Translations under genes and position numbers: made by a program
Assembly (NCBI GenBank): GCA_964017185.1
Contig: OZ024883.1
Span: 2,232,001-2,296,000 of the forward strand
DNA from: Rugalucina vietnamica
Taxonomy: Eukaryota > Mollusca > Bivalvia > Lucinida > Lucinidae
DNA length: 64,000 nucleotides
Reading direction: 5' to 3'
In this document: piece after piece, positions 10,860 to 21,493 of the stretch
Numbering within the stretch: the stretch's first letter is position 1
Layout: each line of letters begins with the position of its first letter
Notes under the pieces: generated by a model
What the model was told of the DNA's origin: nothing
Databases searched by the model: none
Seen by the model: the letters and a program-made list of their open reading frames with translations, nothing else

Positions 10860-11121
10860 AGACAGAATACGTTCCACCAGCAGTGTCGTCGCCCACACAA
10901 TGTGTACAGCTGTTGTGTACGCATTGTGTAAGAAAGATTTAGACGACGTCGATGATAAACATGATCTACATTGGAACGAGGACGTCACCGTTGACGTCGT
11001 TATGGGTTCACAGGATAAGTCGTCACAGGCGTCACGTCAGATGAATGGACTAAATGGCATTACAAGAAATTCATATCATTCAGAAAATTCGTTTTACCAT
11101 AGTAAAGAAGATGCTGTATGA
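10860..11121 (+). CDS. SLC1-family transporter, alternative last exon B with long cytoplasmic tail
   Basis: This exon follows a TTTTTCAG acceptor. Its leading A completes the same split Leu codon as exon A. It encodes DRIRSTSSVVAHTMCTAVVY, then ALCKKDLDDVDDKHDLHWNE, and a 40-residue Ser/Asn-rich tail ending SKEDAV before TGA at 11,119. TM8 of SLC1 proteins normally carries Arg-Thr, Asn and Asp residues that bind substrate and sodium; the Arg is kept, but Thr, Asn and Asp are replaced by Ser, Ser and His. The acidic tail after the membrane segment is consistent with the usual cytoplasmic C-terminus, and the last residues could fit an acidic-x-hydrophobic PDZ-type end. It competes with exon A for the same donor at 155. 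Confidence 0.8.
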
Positions 11122-11302
11122 AAGATTGACCTTACGGTTAAACACTATAGCAATATAAACATGACAATCCATAGCAAGTGAAAATGGCAGTTCCAAATCA
11201 CGGTCCCATTTGTTCAAATGGGGAGTGTGTTTTAAGTGTGTTTTCTCTCCGTAGATGACTTTGTGGATTTTATATGAATTGTGTTCATGTGTTGTAACGA
11301 AT

Positions 11303-11537
11303 GAGCCACCTCACGGGGAAAACCAACAATCTGCATAGGCGAAAACAAAGACGCAGATCAGCTTCGCGGTAACCGCGAAGCTGATCAGCGCCTTTGTTTT
11401 CGCTTCTCGGATAGTACAATTCCTCTTCTACTTAAATCCGAAATTTCAAGCTTCTAGCTCTTTTCTGTGCTTGTACAGGCCGGTTTGTGTCGGACCTGTT
11501 CGGAAACCACAATGTTGGTTTTCCCACGAGGCGGCTC
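11303..11537. mobile_element. FB1 foldback element, copy 2
   Basis: Both inverted ends (GAGCCACCTCACGGGG and CCCACGAGGCGGCTC) and the central palindrome GCGAAGCTGATCAGCGCC are present. Flanks GAAT/AAAT match at three of four bases. Confidence 0.85.
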
Positions 11538-11581
11538 AAATGGTAAACAATGATCAGAATTGAAGAATTGAACATATTGAA

Positions 11582-11845
11582 GGCGGCCCCCGTGGCCGAG
11601 CGGTTAAGAGCGCTGTTTCTTAATCACTCGGTCATCTCACCGCTGTGTATGGTGTGGGTTCGAGCCCCGCTCTGGCCACATGTGAGACAAGCCAAGTTCT
11701 GCTTGCGGGTGTGTCATGTGTTTTTTCTCGGGGTTCTCCCGTTTTCGCCCCACCTACTGATTGGTCCGTCTCATATGAGCTGAAATAATCTTGAAAGTGA
11801 CGTAAAACTGAATTAAAAAAAAAAAAAAAAAGAAGAAGAAGAAGC
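11582..11845 (+). mobile_element. tRNA-derived SINE (Ser/Leu-type head)
   Basis: The head has a pol III A box (GTGGCCGAGCGGTTAAGAGC) and B box (GGGTTCGAGCCC), separated by about 40 bases with room for a long variable arm, as in class II tRNAs. A conserved-looking body with CGGGGTTCTCCCGTTTTCG and a poly(A)/GAA tail follow. CATATTGA occurs just before the head and again right after the tail, consistent with a target-site duplication. It is a retroposon, not a tRNA gene: no acceptor stem closes after the B box. Confidence 0.8.
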
Positions 11846-12124
11846 ATATTGATGTAACATTTCAGAATTTACGTCGCGTCCTGTGGCGTCAGATTTGGCG
11901 GCTTCTATACATCCATCTGATTAATGTAGGCATGAAATGTATAACGTATTGGTACTGTCGACTCCTGTGCAAAATCTAAACTGCATAAATATCAAAATGG
12001 TGGAGACTTGATAAATGATTAATAATTTTATTCAGAAATCATTTGATTCCACTCTGCTATCACGATGGTTTTCTTTCGTCAAGCAGTAGAAGTGCTATAA
12101 ATGATTAAACTACATTTTAAAACT

Positions 12125-12349
12125 TGAGCCTTCGTATGAGAAGCCCAAATATGGGTTTCCGATACGGTCTGTCACAAACCGGCCTGTACAGTCACAGAAG
12201 CAGGCTAAAGGCTTGAAATTTTGGATTTATGTAGAAGAGGAATTGTACTATCCGAAAAGCGAAAACAAAGTCGCTGATCAGATGTGCAGTTAGCTGATCT
12301 ACGTTTTTGTTTTCGCATATGCAGATTGTTGGTTTTCTTGTGCGGGCTC
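12125..12349. mobile_element. FB1 foldback element, copy 3 (diverged)
   Basis: The left end is recognisable as GAGCCTTCGTATGAGAAG and the right end as GGTTTTCTTGTGCGGGCTC. The internal TCACAGAAGCAGGCTA and palindrome blocks are present with several changes. Confidence 0.7.
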
Positions 12350-12369
12350 AAACGTTTTGTTGTGTGTGT

Positions 12370-12371
<2 letters not shown>

Positions 12372-12424
<53 letters not shown>
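12372..12424. repeat. Poly(T) tract
   Basis: Uninterrupted T run of about 53 bases between two FB1 copies. Its length may be an assembly estimate. Confidence 0.9.
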
Positions 12425-12429
<5 letters not shown>

Positions 12430-12431
12430 AT

Positions 12432-12665
12432 GAGCCATCTCACGGGAAAAACAACAATCTGCATAGGCGAAAACAAAGACGCAGATCAGCTTCGCGGTAA
12501 CCGCGAAGCTGATCAGCGCCTTTGTTTTCGCTACCCGGATAGTACAATTCCTCTTCGACTTATATCCGAAATTTCAAGCTTCTAGCTATTTTCTGTGCTT
12601 GAACAGCCCAGTTTGTGTCGGACCTGTTCGGAAACCACATTGTTGGTTTTCCCACGAGGCGGCTC
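12432..12665. mobile_element. FB1 foldback element, copy 4
   Basis: A well-preserved copy, nearly identical to the copy at 11,303. Flanks are ATAT/AAAT. Confidence 0.85.
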
Positions 12666-12939
12666 AAATTTTATAGGCTGGAGTAAAGATATACCGCTTT
12701 AGCATCATAACCCATTGTCTTACTTCTGGCATTTATTCTACGGAATTTAACATAATATGAATTTGAAATCCGAATTCAGTCTTTAGTCCATATTCACACA
12801 ATGTTATAATCTAATCGGTGAATCGGGTAATTTGTCAAGCGACTTGTTATAATATTAAACATGTTATATGATATTGGATGAAAGTTGAGAAAGCATGACT
12901 TTCTGTAGAATTAACCCCGCAAATTACGTCATGACAAAT

Positions 12940-13201
12940 GAGTCGCGACTCGATAAAACCGGTATTTGGGGTTTCCGACAGGTCCGACACACGCAGATCT
13001 GTACAGTCACAAAAGCAGGCTAGAAGCTTGAAATTTTGGATTTAAATAGAAGAGGAATTGTACTATCCGAGTAGCGAAAACAAAGGCGCTGATCAGCTTC
13101 GCAGTTACTGCGAAGCTGATATGTGCCTTTGTTCCTTGCAAAGCTGATTTGCGCCTTTGTTTTCGCATAGGCAATAATCCCATTTTCTCACGATGCGGCT
13201 C
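12940..13201. mobile_element. FB1 foldback element, copy 5 (variant ends)
   Basis: The ends are GAGTCGCGACTCG and CACGATGCGGCTC, with an AAAT duplication at 12,936-12,939 and 13,202-13,205. The central arm carries an extra partial copy (GCAAAGCTGATTTGCGCC). With the copy at 20,413 it forms a subfamily containing a TTATTGCCTATGCG-type junction. Confidence 0.75.
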
Positions 13202-13205
13202 AAAT

Positions 13206-14319
13206 AGTGTCAAGGAAAACGCGACCGTAAGGCTTAGTTTGTATGATCTGCGCATGGTTTAAGTCTGTATATGCCAGAAAGTTTTCCTGGACATCGTTAT
13301 AATTACTATGATGATGTTGGTTATGATGGCAAGTGTTTAGCCTTTGTAGTAAGAGACACAAATGTGTCCAAACATGTTGTAAATATACTTCATATATTTG
13401 AATAAAGAAGTCATTTGTTCTTAGACTTAATGTATTTTATTTATAACCTGAATAAGTAATTCCGTCTATGTGATACTATTCTGTTCCAAAAGTCTGCTCT
13501 TAACGGGGTCGTGATATTAACATCGAGTATAGTTTAGCGATGACCAAGCAGCTAACGGAAGAACCAAATTTGTCTAGTAGACACTAAAACCTGTGACGGC
13601 GGATTATTTTTACTCGAACACGTATGACCTAATTTGTTCCTATAGGTTTTATGCAGCGTTTGGAATGACATCTTATGATCATTTTTTTTAATTGTTTTCG
13701 TTTGAAAAAATGCTCTCTTATGTCAAACACAGGCAGACAGGGGTATGTCTTAACAGAAACTAATATCCGGCTTTCAAGAAGTAATTTCCAAATTTGACAA
13801 CTTTGGCATGGTTCATGAAAAGGTTTAAAAAACTAGATGTTTAGAAGGTTTTAAATTAAATCGATTTGTTTTCGAACGGATCTGTTTTAGTCGAAATTAA
13901 AATTGCAAACAATAGACTCTATATAAAATGTCATTAATATGCTCAGAAAGACCACATGTACATTGATGCGTTTGCTTTGAAAGAAAATAAACTGGTTTGA
14001 ATTTGCCTCTATGAAATTAAGTGATAAAGTATTTGCACATACGCAATTGAAAACACAGCAGCACAGTATAATAGTGACTTTATTTTCATTTATTTGTTTT
14101 CAAAAAGACAATGGATTACTAATTTAAAAATACGATTTCACTCATTTAAAAATACGATTTTTAAACAAAAAAAACTGATTAAAGCCAGAAAAGTAACCTG
14201 ATTTAATGATAAGCACGCACAGTTTAAATTCAGCAATGCACAGCTGCTAAAATAAGTCGCTCTCACTCTGAGAGATAAATATATTTATAATAAATATGTA
14301 CACCTGGGTAAAGAAATAA
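13206..14319. other. No gene or repeat recognised
   Basis: This is AT-rich sequence downstream of the SLC1 gene. Only scattered short ORFs are present, none with codon or domain signals. Confidence 0.4.
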
Positions 14320-14600
14320 CATCACAAAAACATGCCCATGCAATAAACAGAGATTTTTTCAACTGTAAAAATTGGCAATTTCACCAGAAAAATTTTGATA
14401 TTTTTAATATTTTTGCTCAAAACATACATTGTTGATACACGTTAGAACCGCCTTGGTGAGGTGGTTCTAACGAGTATCCACAATGTATGTTTTGGATCAA
14501 AAATAAGAAAATTAGGTATACCCCTGCAAACCCCAGTTTTTTTTTCTATATAACAGTGGAGTTCACGGGGTGAATATTTCACGGACATGTTTTCCTAATG
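14320..14600. mobile_element. FB2 foldback element, copy 1
   Basis: This is a second palindromic family. The left end is CATCACAAAAACATGCCCAT, the right end CGGACATGTTTTCCTAATG, and the centre has inverted arms TTAGAACCGCCTTGG...GAGGTGGTTCTAACGAGTA. It has no coding capacity. Confidence 0.8.
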
Positions 14601-15149
14601 AATTAAATTGACGTCCTTTACCAAATTCTAAACGTTATTGGCTTAAGGGCACATTTGATGTGGCACTATTTAAAGTCTAGCCTCGAATCTGAGATCGCAA
14701 TATTGTAAAATGACGTCACAGCCTATTTAGATCTATTAATTTATACTACCGAAAACTAGCCAAGGACATTTACGTAGACTTAGGAATTTTTCAGAACAGA
14801 GATAGAATTATTTAGTTACATTTCGTCCAATTATAAAGGTGACGTTATCTGGCTTCCGGTAGTATTTGTTTAATCGGCAACAAACACGAGTTGATTTCTA
14901 AATTGTATGCAACATTTCCATCCAGTATGTGTAGCGGACTCTCTTTAGCTCTTGATGACGTGTACAGAGTAATCCTGTGCCTGTTGCTGGCGACAGCGGG
15001 GATGGTACGGCCTCTTGAAGCAGAACTCCATCAGGGCCATGCCCTGGGTCTGAATATCCCTCTTTACCGACTCCCTACTCCCTACTTTGCTATTTTCGAA
15101 GGGTAACATAGCGGCGTTAACGGCATCTGAAATGACAGATATAAAATGA
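14601..15149. other. No gene or repeat recognised
   Basis: A 71-codon ORF at 14,891-15,106 has no visible domain or flanking splice signals and is not called. Confidence 0.35.
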
Positions 15150-15371
15150 ACAGCCGCACTGGAAAACCAACAATCTGCATAGGTGAAAACAAAGGCGCAG
15201 ATCAGCTTCGCAGCTGATCAGAGCCTTTATTTTCGCTACAAGGATAGTACAATATCTCTTTTTCTTAAATCCAAAGTTTCCAGACTCTAGTCATCTTCTG
15301 CGTCTGTACAGCCTGGTTTGTGTCAGACCTGTTCGGAAACCCAAATTGTTGGTTTTCTCATGCACAGGCTC
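15150..15371. mobile_element. FB1 foldback element, copy 6
   Basis: The degenerate left end (CAGCCGCACTGGAAAACC) and right end (TGCACAGGCTC) flank a shortened central palindrome, where one arm junction is deleted. Confidence 0.7.
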
Positions 15372-15459
15372 CAAATGTGAATTTGAGTTGATGATAAACG
15401 TTCTTGTAAAAATGTATCGTTCATGTCGGGACGGAGCCGTCAAAGTCCTTGGTTTTAAT

Positions 15460-15935
15460 CGCATATTAGATTTGGAGCCAAGTTATACAGACAAATCGTT
15501 GGAATTCCGATGGGAACAAATTGCGCTCCTCTCGTAGATGATATGTTTTTAACATACTGCTACGAAAGAATCGTGGATTCTCTTTACCATGTCAATCAAG
15601 CTGATGTTATCGAGGTTGTTATTCGACTCCCAGGTATTTGATGACTTTTTAAACATTAACAACCCTTATTATGAAGGTATGGGCAATCAAATTTATCCAT
15701 CTAAACTACAGTTGAATAAAGCCAACCCCATAGATACTGAAGCCTTATTTTGGGATTCACAATTTTCTATTGCTAATGGATTTGTTTCATCTAAAATTTA
15801 TGAGCAAGGGGACTTTGACTTCGATATATATTTTTTTTCCGTTTTTGGAAGTTATGCTCCTTATGGTGTATAGATTCTTCCTGACTGTGCCATTTCCATA
15901 CCATTGCTTACTTTTACCTTTTTAACCAAAACTAT
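15460..15935 (+). pseudogene. Penelope-type RT, copy P2 (degenerate)
   Basis: Similarity to P1 starts at TTAGATTTGGAGCCAAGTTA and covers PMGTNCAPLV, the region around the catalytic motif (altered), NQIYPSKLQLNKAN and SKIYEQGDFDFDI, in several frames. The 3' coding part is lost, but a remnant of the terminal CTTACTTTTACCTTT block closes the copy. Confidence 0.7.
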
Positions 15936-16052
15936 TGGGAATTAAGTGTTTTGCTGAAAGGGTTCTCGCGCTCCGCCATATATAGTATTTCTGTGTTTTT
16001 TGCCAAAACAGTCAGCACAGTAGTCAGCCCTTAGTATTAAAAATATGTATAC

Positions 16053-16247
16053 GAGCCCTCGCGTAAGAAAACCAACAATTTCGGTTTCTGACCAGGTCCG
16101 ACAATGACCGGTCTGTACTGTCACAGAAAAAATGCTAGAAGCTTGAGTTTGGAGAATGGTACTATCCATGTACATCAGTTAATGCACAATTGATCTGCGC
16201 CTTTGTTTTCTCATATGCAAATTGTTGGTTTTCTGATGCGGTGGCTC
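16053..16247. mobile_element. FB1 foldback element, copy 7 (internally deleted)
   Basis: The left end GAGCCCTCGCGTAAGAAAAC and right end GGTTTTCTGATGCGGTGGCTC are present, but the central hairpin is reduced to one short arm. Flanks are ATAC/ATAT. Confidence 0.75.
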
Positions 16248-16504
16248 ATATATGTATTGTACTCTTTGGTGAGCGGCGTAGATCAATCTCGGTATACATG
16301 CTGGTGCAATCTCAAAATGTGTATCAAAATGTCATGGCCTAGATATGTAACTCCGCTACTTGGCTGATAGTCTAATACTGATTTGTAGAGTGATAGTAAG
16401 CAGTTATCGTTATTATCATTATCAACAAGTTACCAATTTCTACGTTATTACAGTATTTTAAGGTTACTAGCATTTCGTAAAAAGTGCGGATGCAATCATT
16501 TAAT

Positions 16505-16625
16505 TATCGTGATTAACGCGGGATGTTGGAGGGCAGATTGCGATGTATAAATTAACGACGGCGCAGCCGGAGTGAATTAAATATCGCATCTGCCCGACAA
16601 CATCACGTGTTACTCAAAAATAATT
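16505..16625. repeat. Imperfect inverted repeat (hairpin-type element)
   Basis: GATGTTGGAGGGCAGATTGC on the left pairs with GCATCTGCCCGACAACATC on the right, around a GC-rich loop (CGACGGCGCAGCCGGAG). The arms are about 40 bases with small mismatches. It resembles a small MITE of unknown family. Confidence 0.55.
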
Positions 16626-16869
16626 CACCGTAAAGTAAAATCATTTCGATTCTAACACGACTAATATGTCTATGTCTATGTCTATGTTGTACGACACTCT
16701 GTCATCGTTGACCATTATGTGTCGGGGTGACCAAGAAAAGAAAAGCTAGACGAATAAAGGCAGATAGAAGATTATGTACAGAATAAATAGAAAATATATA
16801 AATATGATAAATAAGTTTTAAATAAGTATAAATTAAGCAATATATGATAAGATAGAGATGGAAGAAGGA

Positions 16870-18045
16870 AGAAAGTTTTCCCAGTTGCATTTTTCACCAC
16901 TCTGAATAGACCAATCCGGCTACCACTGGGGGCTAAGGGCACCAGGCCCACCGGCACAGCTCTACCCCTCATCACAGCTACTTGGCAACTGGGGCCCTAC
17001 CTAACGTTTAGAATGAGAGGTTGGATAGCCCCTGCTTGAAGAGTACCAAGTCAGGGGCCTCAGCAGTAGATGCTGGGAGTTTATTCCAAAGGGGGATAGT
17101 TCTAGGGAAGAAGCTGTTCTTGAAGCAATCACGGGAAGTGGAGATTTGCCTGAATTTCTTGGAATGGCTTGCTCTTGTTTTTGCCATTGCTGGAGTGAGA
17201 TACAAGTCCTTGTCTATGTCTACTATGTTGTTCACTATCTTGTAGAACATTGTTAGTTGCAGCTTGCATCTTCTGACCTCTAGTGTGTCCCATTGTAGTT
17301 GGTTTAGCATGTCAGTGACGGAGCTTATGTTATGGAATCTGCTAGTTACAAATCGTGCTGCACGTCTTTGAACCATTTCCAGCTTTTTGATGTGTTCTTT
17401 CTTGTGTGGATTCCAAACTGTTGCACAATATTCCAGGTTAGAGCGCACCATCGTCATGTATGCCATTGCTTTAGTCTCCTGGCTGCTAATTCGGAGGTTG
17501 CGTCTCAAGAACCCAAGCATGCTGTTGGCAGGGTTAGAAATAAGCAGTTGCCCACTTGCCCGTCACGGGTCAAATTTGGTGGGGGCAACCTGATCTTACT
17601 GAAAGGTTGCCCCCAGGACAACCTGAAATTTTTCCAAGAAGTGTTTAATCTCATCATTCTTAGGTGAGCTAAAATACAAATTCAAAGCAATGACAATTGG
17701 ACTGTACCTTTGAATTCATGCATAAACATGATAAATAATCTTCATTTAGTAACATTTATATGACATTTCTATGGGGGCAAGTTCAAACCATGGGGGGCAA
17801 GTTCGGCTTGATTGCAGGTTGCCCCCCTGACAAGTTGCTTCCCGGGTCTTATTTCTAACACTGCTGTTGGACTTCTTTACTATCCTGTCCACATGAGGTT
17901 TCCAATCCAGATTGTTGGCAAGATCAACACCTAGGTATTTGGAGGTGGTCTCGGTCTGCAATTGGTGTCCTTTCAATTTGTATGAGAGCATGAGAGGGTC
18001 TCTGGAGGTGGCCACTCGCATCACGCTACACTTAGCTGGATGGAT
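16870..18045 (-). pseudogene. LINE C: 3' part of CR1/L2-like ORF2 plus 3' UTR, split by an insertion
   Basis: The minus-strand frame at 17,861-18,024 encodes TSKYLGVDLANNLDWKPHV, and 17,008-17,528 continues with MLGFLRRNLRISSQ, NLEYCATVWNPHKKEH, MVQRRAARFVTSR and FFPRTIPLWNKLP. This is the RT thumb and C-terminal domain of the same class as LINE B. A 333-bp hAT-like element separates the halves. The 3' UTR runs left to about 16,870. The copy is strongly 5'-truncated, without RT palm or endonuclease. Confidence 0.8.
17529..17861. mobile_element. hAT-like non-autonomous element inside LINE C
   Basis: Inverted ends read CAGGGTTAGAAATAAG on the left and CTTATTTCTAACACT on the right. TGCTGTTGG flanks both sides (17,520-17,528 and 17,862-17,870). 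It interrupts LINE C coding sequence, so the empty site is readable. CAG-start ends plus a 7-9 bp duplication fit hAT; the exact duplication length is ambiguous because the terminal bases overlap. Confidence 0.75.
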
Positions 18046-18159
18046 ATTTACATAATAAATAAGTAATTAAATTTTAAAATGTTTTCCAGTGGACTCATTC
18101 TCGGCGGACATATATGTTACTGTGCGACGTCATGCAACGCCACATTACGCACGTTATTT

Positions 18160-18330
18160 TGTTTACAGTGAATATAGGGATCAACCATGGTTTTCAGTGT
18201 TCAAACATTCGATGGATCCCGAGGAAGGTGTTTGAACACAAGGCCGCAGGCCGCGTGTTCAAACCCCTTCCGAGTGATCCAGCGAATGTTTGAACACTGA
18301 AACAAACCATGGTTGATCGCTATTCTTGCA
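18160..18330. repeat. Long inverted repeat (foldback), about 75-bp arms
   Basis: The arm GGGATCAACCATGGTTTTCA, then GTGTTCAAACATTCG, mirrors CGAATGTTTGAACACTG, then AACCATGGTTGATCGC, around GGCCGCAGGCC. Related TTCAAAC/TTTGAAC words recur up to about 18,560, so the hairpin may be one end of a roughly 450-bp element. Confidence 0.65.
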
Positions 18331-18724
18331 CTTTCACTCTAATCCACTTAAAATCTCTTGAAAATAACATTAACAACGTAAAAACGCACCGAAAACCGCG
18401 GAGCTTCTTCAACGTCGGCCATTTTGTTTCTATGAAATACATGACGTCACGTCACTTTGACCAATGACGTCGGCCAAAACCCATGTTCAAACGGCACGTG
18501 AATTTCATGATTTGAACATGGGTTGTGCGGTTTGAACACGGCTTTCGACCAATCAAAAATGGCTTCAAACAGCTATGTGCATAGATATCTATGCAAGAAT
18601 TATTGTTAATTTGACGTTTCCATTAGGTTCAATGGGAAAGACGACAACGTCGTGTTAGAATGGAAGTTATTGCCTAGCATGTGTTAACACCAATTCAAGT
18701 TCTACAAGCAATGACCAGAAACTC

Positions 18725-19959
18725 TAAAGAGGTACAAGTAGGCAATGATCATGAAAAGGCGCAATCAGAAAGAAACTCCCACTCCAAAAACCGAGGTGGG
18801 AAAACTAAATTGACAATTAGGTACTTATACTTAGAAAACATATCGTAAGCCAAGGGAGCAGTTATTTATCAATAGGCGGCCACTCAAGCAAAAATATGAA
18901 AACATACATAAGGTTCAAACAGCACAAAGTTTCGACTCAAGAACATAAAACAAATGGAACCACAACCGAAGTATCGCCTTGGAACGATCAGTAATATAAA
19001 ATTACTGGTGGGCTTAAACCGGTTTTACAGGCGCCTAACCTCACCCTCATCTTCTGCAGTGGTTCACAACATTTAGTTAGTTGTTTGGTCCTCGTGGTGA
19101 ATCTCTGACTAGTCAATAAATCATGAATGACAAACAAATAAATCACAATAACAATTGACCATATTGATTCAAAAACGAGCACTCACAGATTCAGTAAGCT
19201 GCCCGACGATGGAGATCCCTGGGTACCGAATAACTTACTGAAACCCGGAGCAAAGTTGAACCCCGGTGGGCCAAGCAACAGACAAGAAGCTGCGGCCCAA
19301 ACCACCTAAAATGAATAGCTTTAAGTCGGCGCATTCATAGAGTCTGACGCCCGACCCACCGGCGTGCAATTAAAGAAGGCAGCATAGTTATCAACCATGG
19401 CCGGATTAACAACTAAGCATGCAGACTGTCGCATAACATTCAAGTTATAATCTATACGTCTGTAACGTGTCATAATTTTTCTGAAATGAAAAGAAAAATC
19501 ATCCCGTCCTATAAGTTTCTTAAATTTGTAAACCAAGTAACCATAAAATTCTTGTTCGGAAAGGCCCTCACGTAAAAGCGTTTTTAACCCAACATTAAAT
19601 TTGGAAATCAACTCATAGCGATAAAATTTATAAAATGTTTTTCGAAGTTTATGATACCGAAAGCACTGCTTGAAAAGGTTGGCTGTTAAACGTTTATTAC
19701 GCGCGTTGAAGTCCGCAGCATGATTACAGACTCTAGCAAACCTAGTATGTTGCGAAATGTATACACCATAAGAAGCACGGCGAGGAATGTCACAATACAA
19801 AAACGGAAAATTTACTATATCAAAATCGCGTTTCTCATAAATTTTAGAAGAAACAAATCCATTTGCAATAGACAGTTGTAAATAAAAAAGGGGGACTTCG
19901 GTACCTGTGGTGTTGGCTTTATTCAACTTTAGTTCAGGTGGATAAATTTGATTGACCAT
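18725..19959 (-). pseudogene. Penelope-type RT, copy P3, with its 3' region
   Basis: This copy is antisense to the other five. The minus frame at 19,321-19,959 encodes NQIYPPELKLNKANTTGTE, SKIYEKRDFDIVNFPF, YGVYISQHTRFARVCN and the family C-terminus CTPVGRASDSMNAPT. The 3' region runs left to AGGTACAAGTAGGCAATGAT at about 18,730. It is truncated upstream of the catalytic RYLDD, so it lacks the active site. Confidence 0.75.
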
Positions 19960-20412
19960 GCCTTCAAAATAAGGCCCAAGTGGGATAAAGCCAGAATGAC
20001 AAGTAGTCCTTGCACAAAGAATGTATATGGTAAGCCGAATTAACTCCTTTTCCCCAAAGAAAAGTGAAAAACTAAAAGCAATGACCAGGAAAGGCGCAAT
20101 CGGAACGAAATTGTTTTGAGCCTGATGTCACAAATATCTGTCCCGCTTAGAATAAACAAGATTACTCCTATTTAAGTATACGGTCTCTCTGACAATTCAC
20201 CACAGTCGGAATAAACAATATTTAAATGGCAACACACATCAGACAGGCGGACAAATGTCTGAATTTGATACAGATTTAATTCTATCTAATATACCCCATC
20301 AGTTGATATTGACAAAATGGGAGTTAACACGCAAGGGACATGATTGGGGTTAGCTTCAAATTCAAGGTAACACATCTGTCAAAATTTAAATACGGATATG
20401 ACGAGAACAAAT
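19960..20412. other. Unassigned sequence with short remnants of the Penelope-type 3' region
   Basis: A fragment near 20,075-20,105 (AGCAATGACCAGGAAAGGCG) resembles the inverted family 3' end. Nothing else is recognised. Confidence 0.4.
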
Positions 20413-20648
20413 GAGCCGCATCGTGAGAAAACGGGATTATTGCCTATGCGAAAACAAAGGCGCAGATCAGCTTCGCAGTAACTGCGAAGCTGATCAGCGC
20501 CTTTGTTTTCGCCACTCGGATAGTACAATTCCTCTTCTTCTTAAATCCGAAATTTCAAGCTGCTAGCCCTTGTCTGTAACTGTACAGGCCCGGTTTATGT
20601 CGGACCTGGTCGGAAACCCCGAAGACCGGTTTTCTCGCGTCGCGGCTC
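20413..20648. mobile_element. FB1 foldback element, copy 8 (variant ends)
   Basis: Left end GAGCCGCATCGTGAGAAAAC and right end TCTCGCGTCGCGGCTC, with a perfect central palindrome GCTTCGCAGTAACTGCGAAGC. It is the same subfamily as the copy at 12,940. Flanks are AAAT/TAAT. Confidence 0.8.
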
Positions 20649-21485
20649 TAATATGAATCACTTTGACGAACTGTGTCGAAAGTAGAACATAAAAATAAAG
20701 ATTAATAAATATAAAATAAAATAAGCGGTAACAAGTACATGTGAGAAAGTACAAAGTTTACGTGTACCAAGTAATAAAGATGGGTCATGCTTCCTAAGTG
20801 GTAATAGTCATTATTCAAAGTGCTATATTTCTTGGAAAAATCTCTTTAAAATGGTTGAAGTGAAATAAACATTACAGACTATTTATTCAGCAGTAATCAC
20901 CAACTACACAGTATTGATATAGACTTATCAGACGACAGACCAAAAGCACTTATTTTGAAAGAACTGCTCTTTCGGAATCGTGCCGTATTGAATGTCGGAT
21001 ACTGATAAAAGGGCATTTCGTTGTACTTTTTATGCTTTGTGGTGCGTGTCCTTGACACACTGAACTTAAATTGTTGTCCAGAAACAGGCTTTCATTTGCG
21101 TGCAATGATTTCCTAAAGATTCGAAATTCCATGTGCGTTTGCCATATATTAATCTGACTAACAGGACCTCTGGCAAATATGGAGATACCGTGCCGGTATG
21201 CCTTGCAATGTGACGGTAGAAAATATAGCCTTGTATGGCGATTTTATGGTACAGCGCGCATAGACGAAATTCGTTACATAACATTAAAGTGTACAAAAAT
21301 TGATACCAAGCAGAAGTACAACTCCGTAAAAGAACAGCAACTAACAACTGAATTAAACTAGTGACATACTAGTCTATGAAAAGGCTGTGCAAAACTGAGC
21401 GAGAATTAAATGCGAATTTCTGGTAAAATGCTAAAATGAATGAAATAGTTACCTGTAAACGCTTCAAAACTATCTAACTCTTCCT
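20649..21485. other. No gene or repeat recognised
   Basis: Short ORFs on both strands lack domains and splice context. Confidence 0.35.
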
Positions 21486-21493
21486 GGAGATCT

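Noticed and set aside
11582-11680. tRNA-Ser/Leu gene
   Set aside because: A and B boxes are good, but no closing acceptor stem follows; a SINE body, tail and target duplication are present.
14891-15106. 71-codon ORF
   Set aside because: There is no domain, no acceptor/donor in phase, and it lies between foldback elements.
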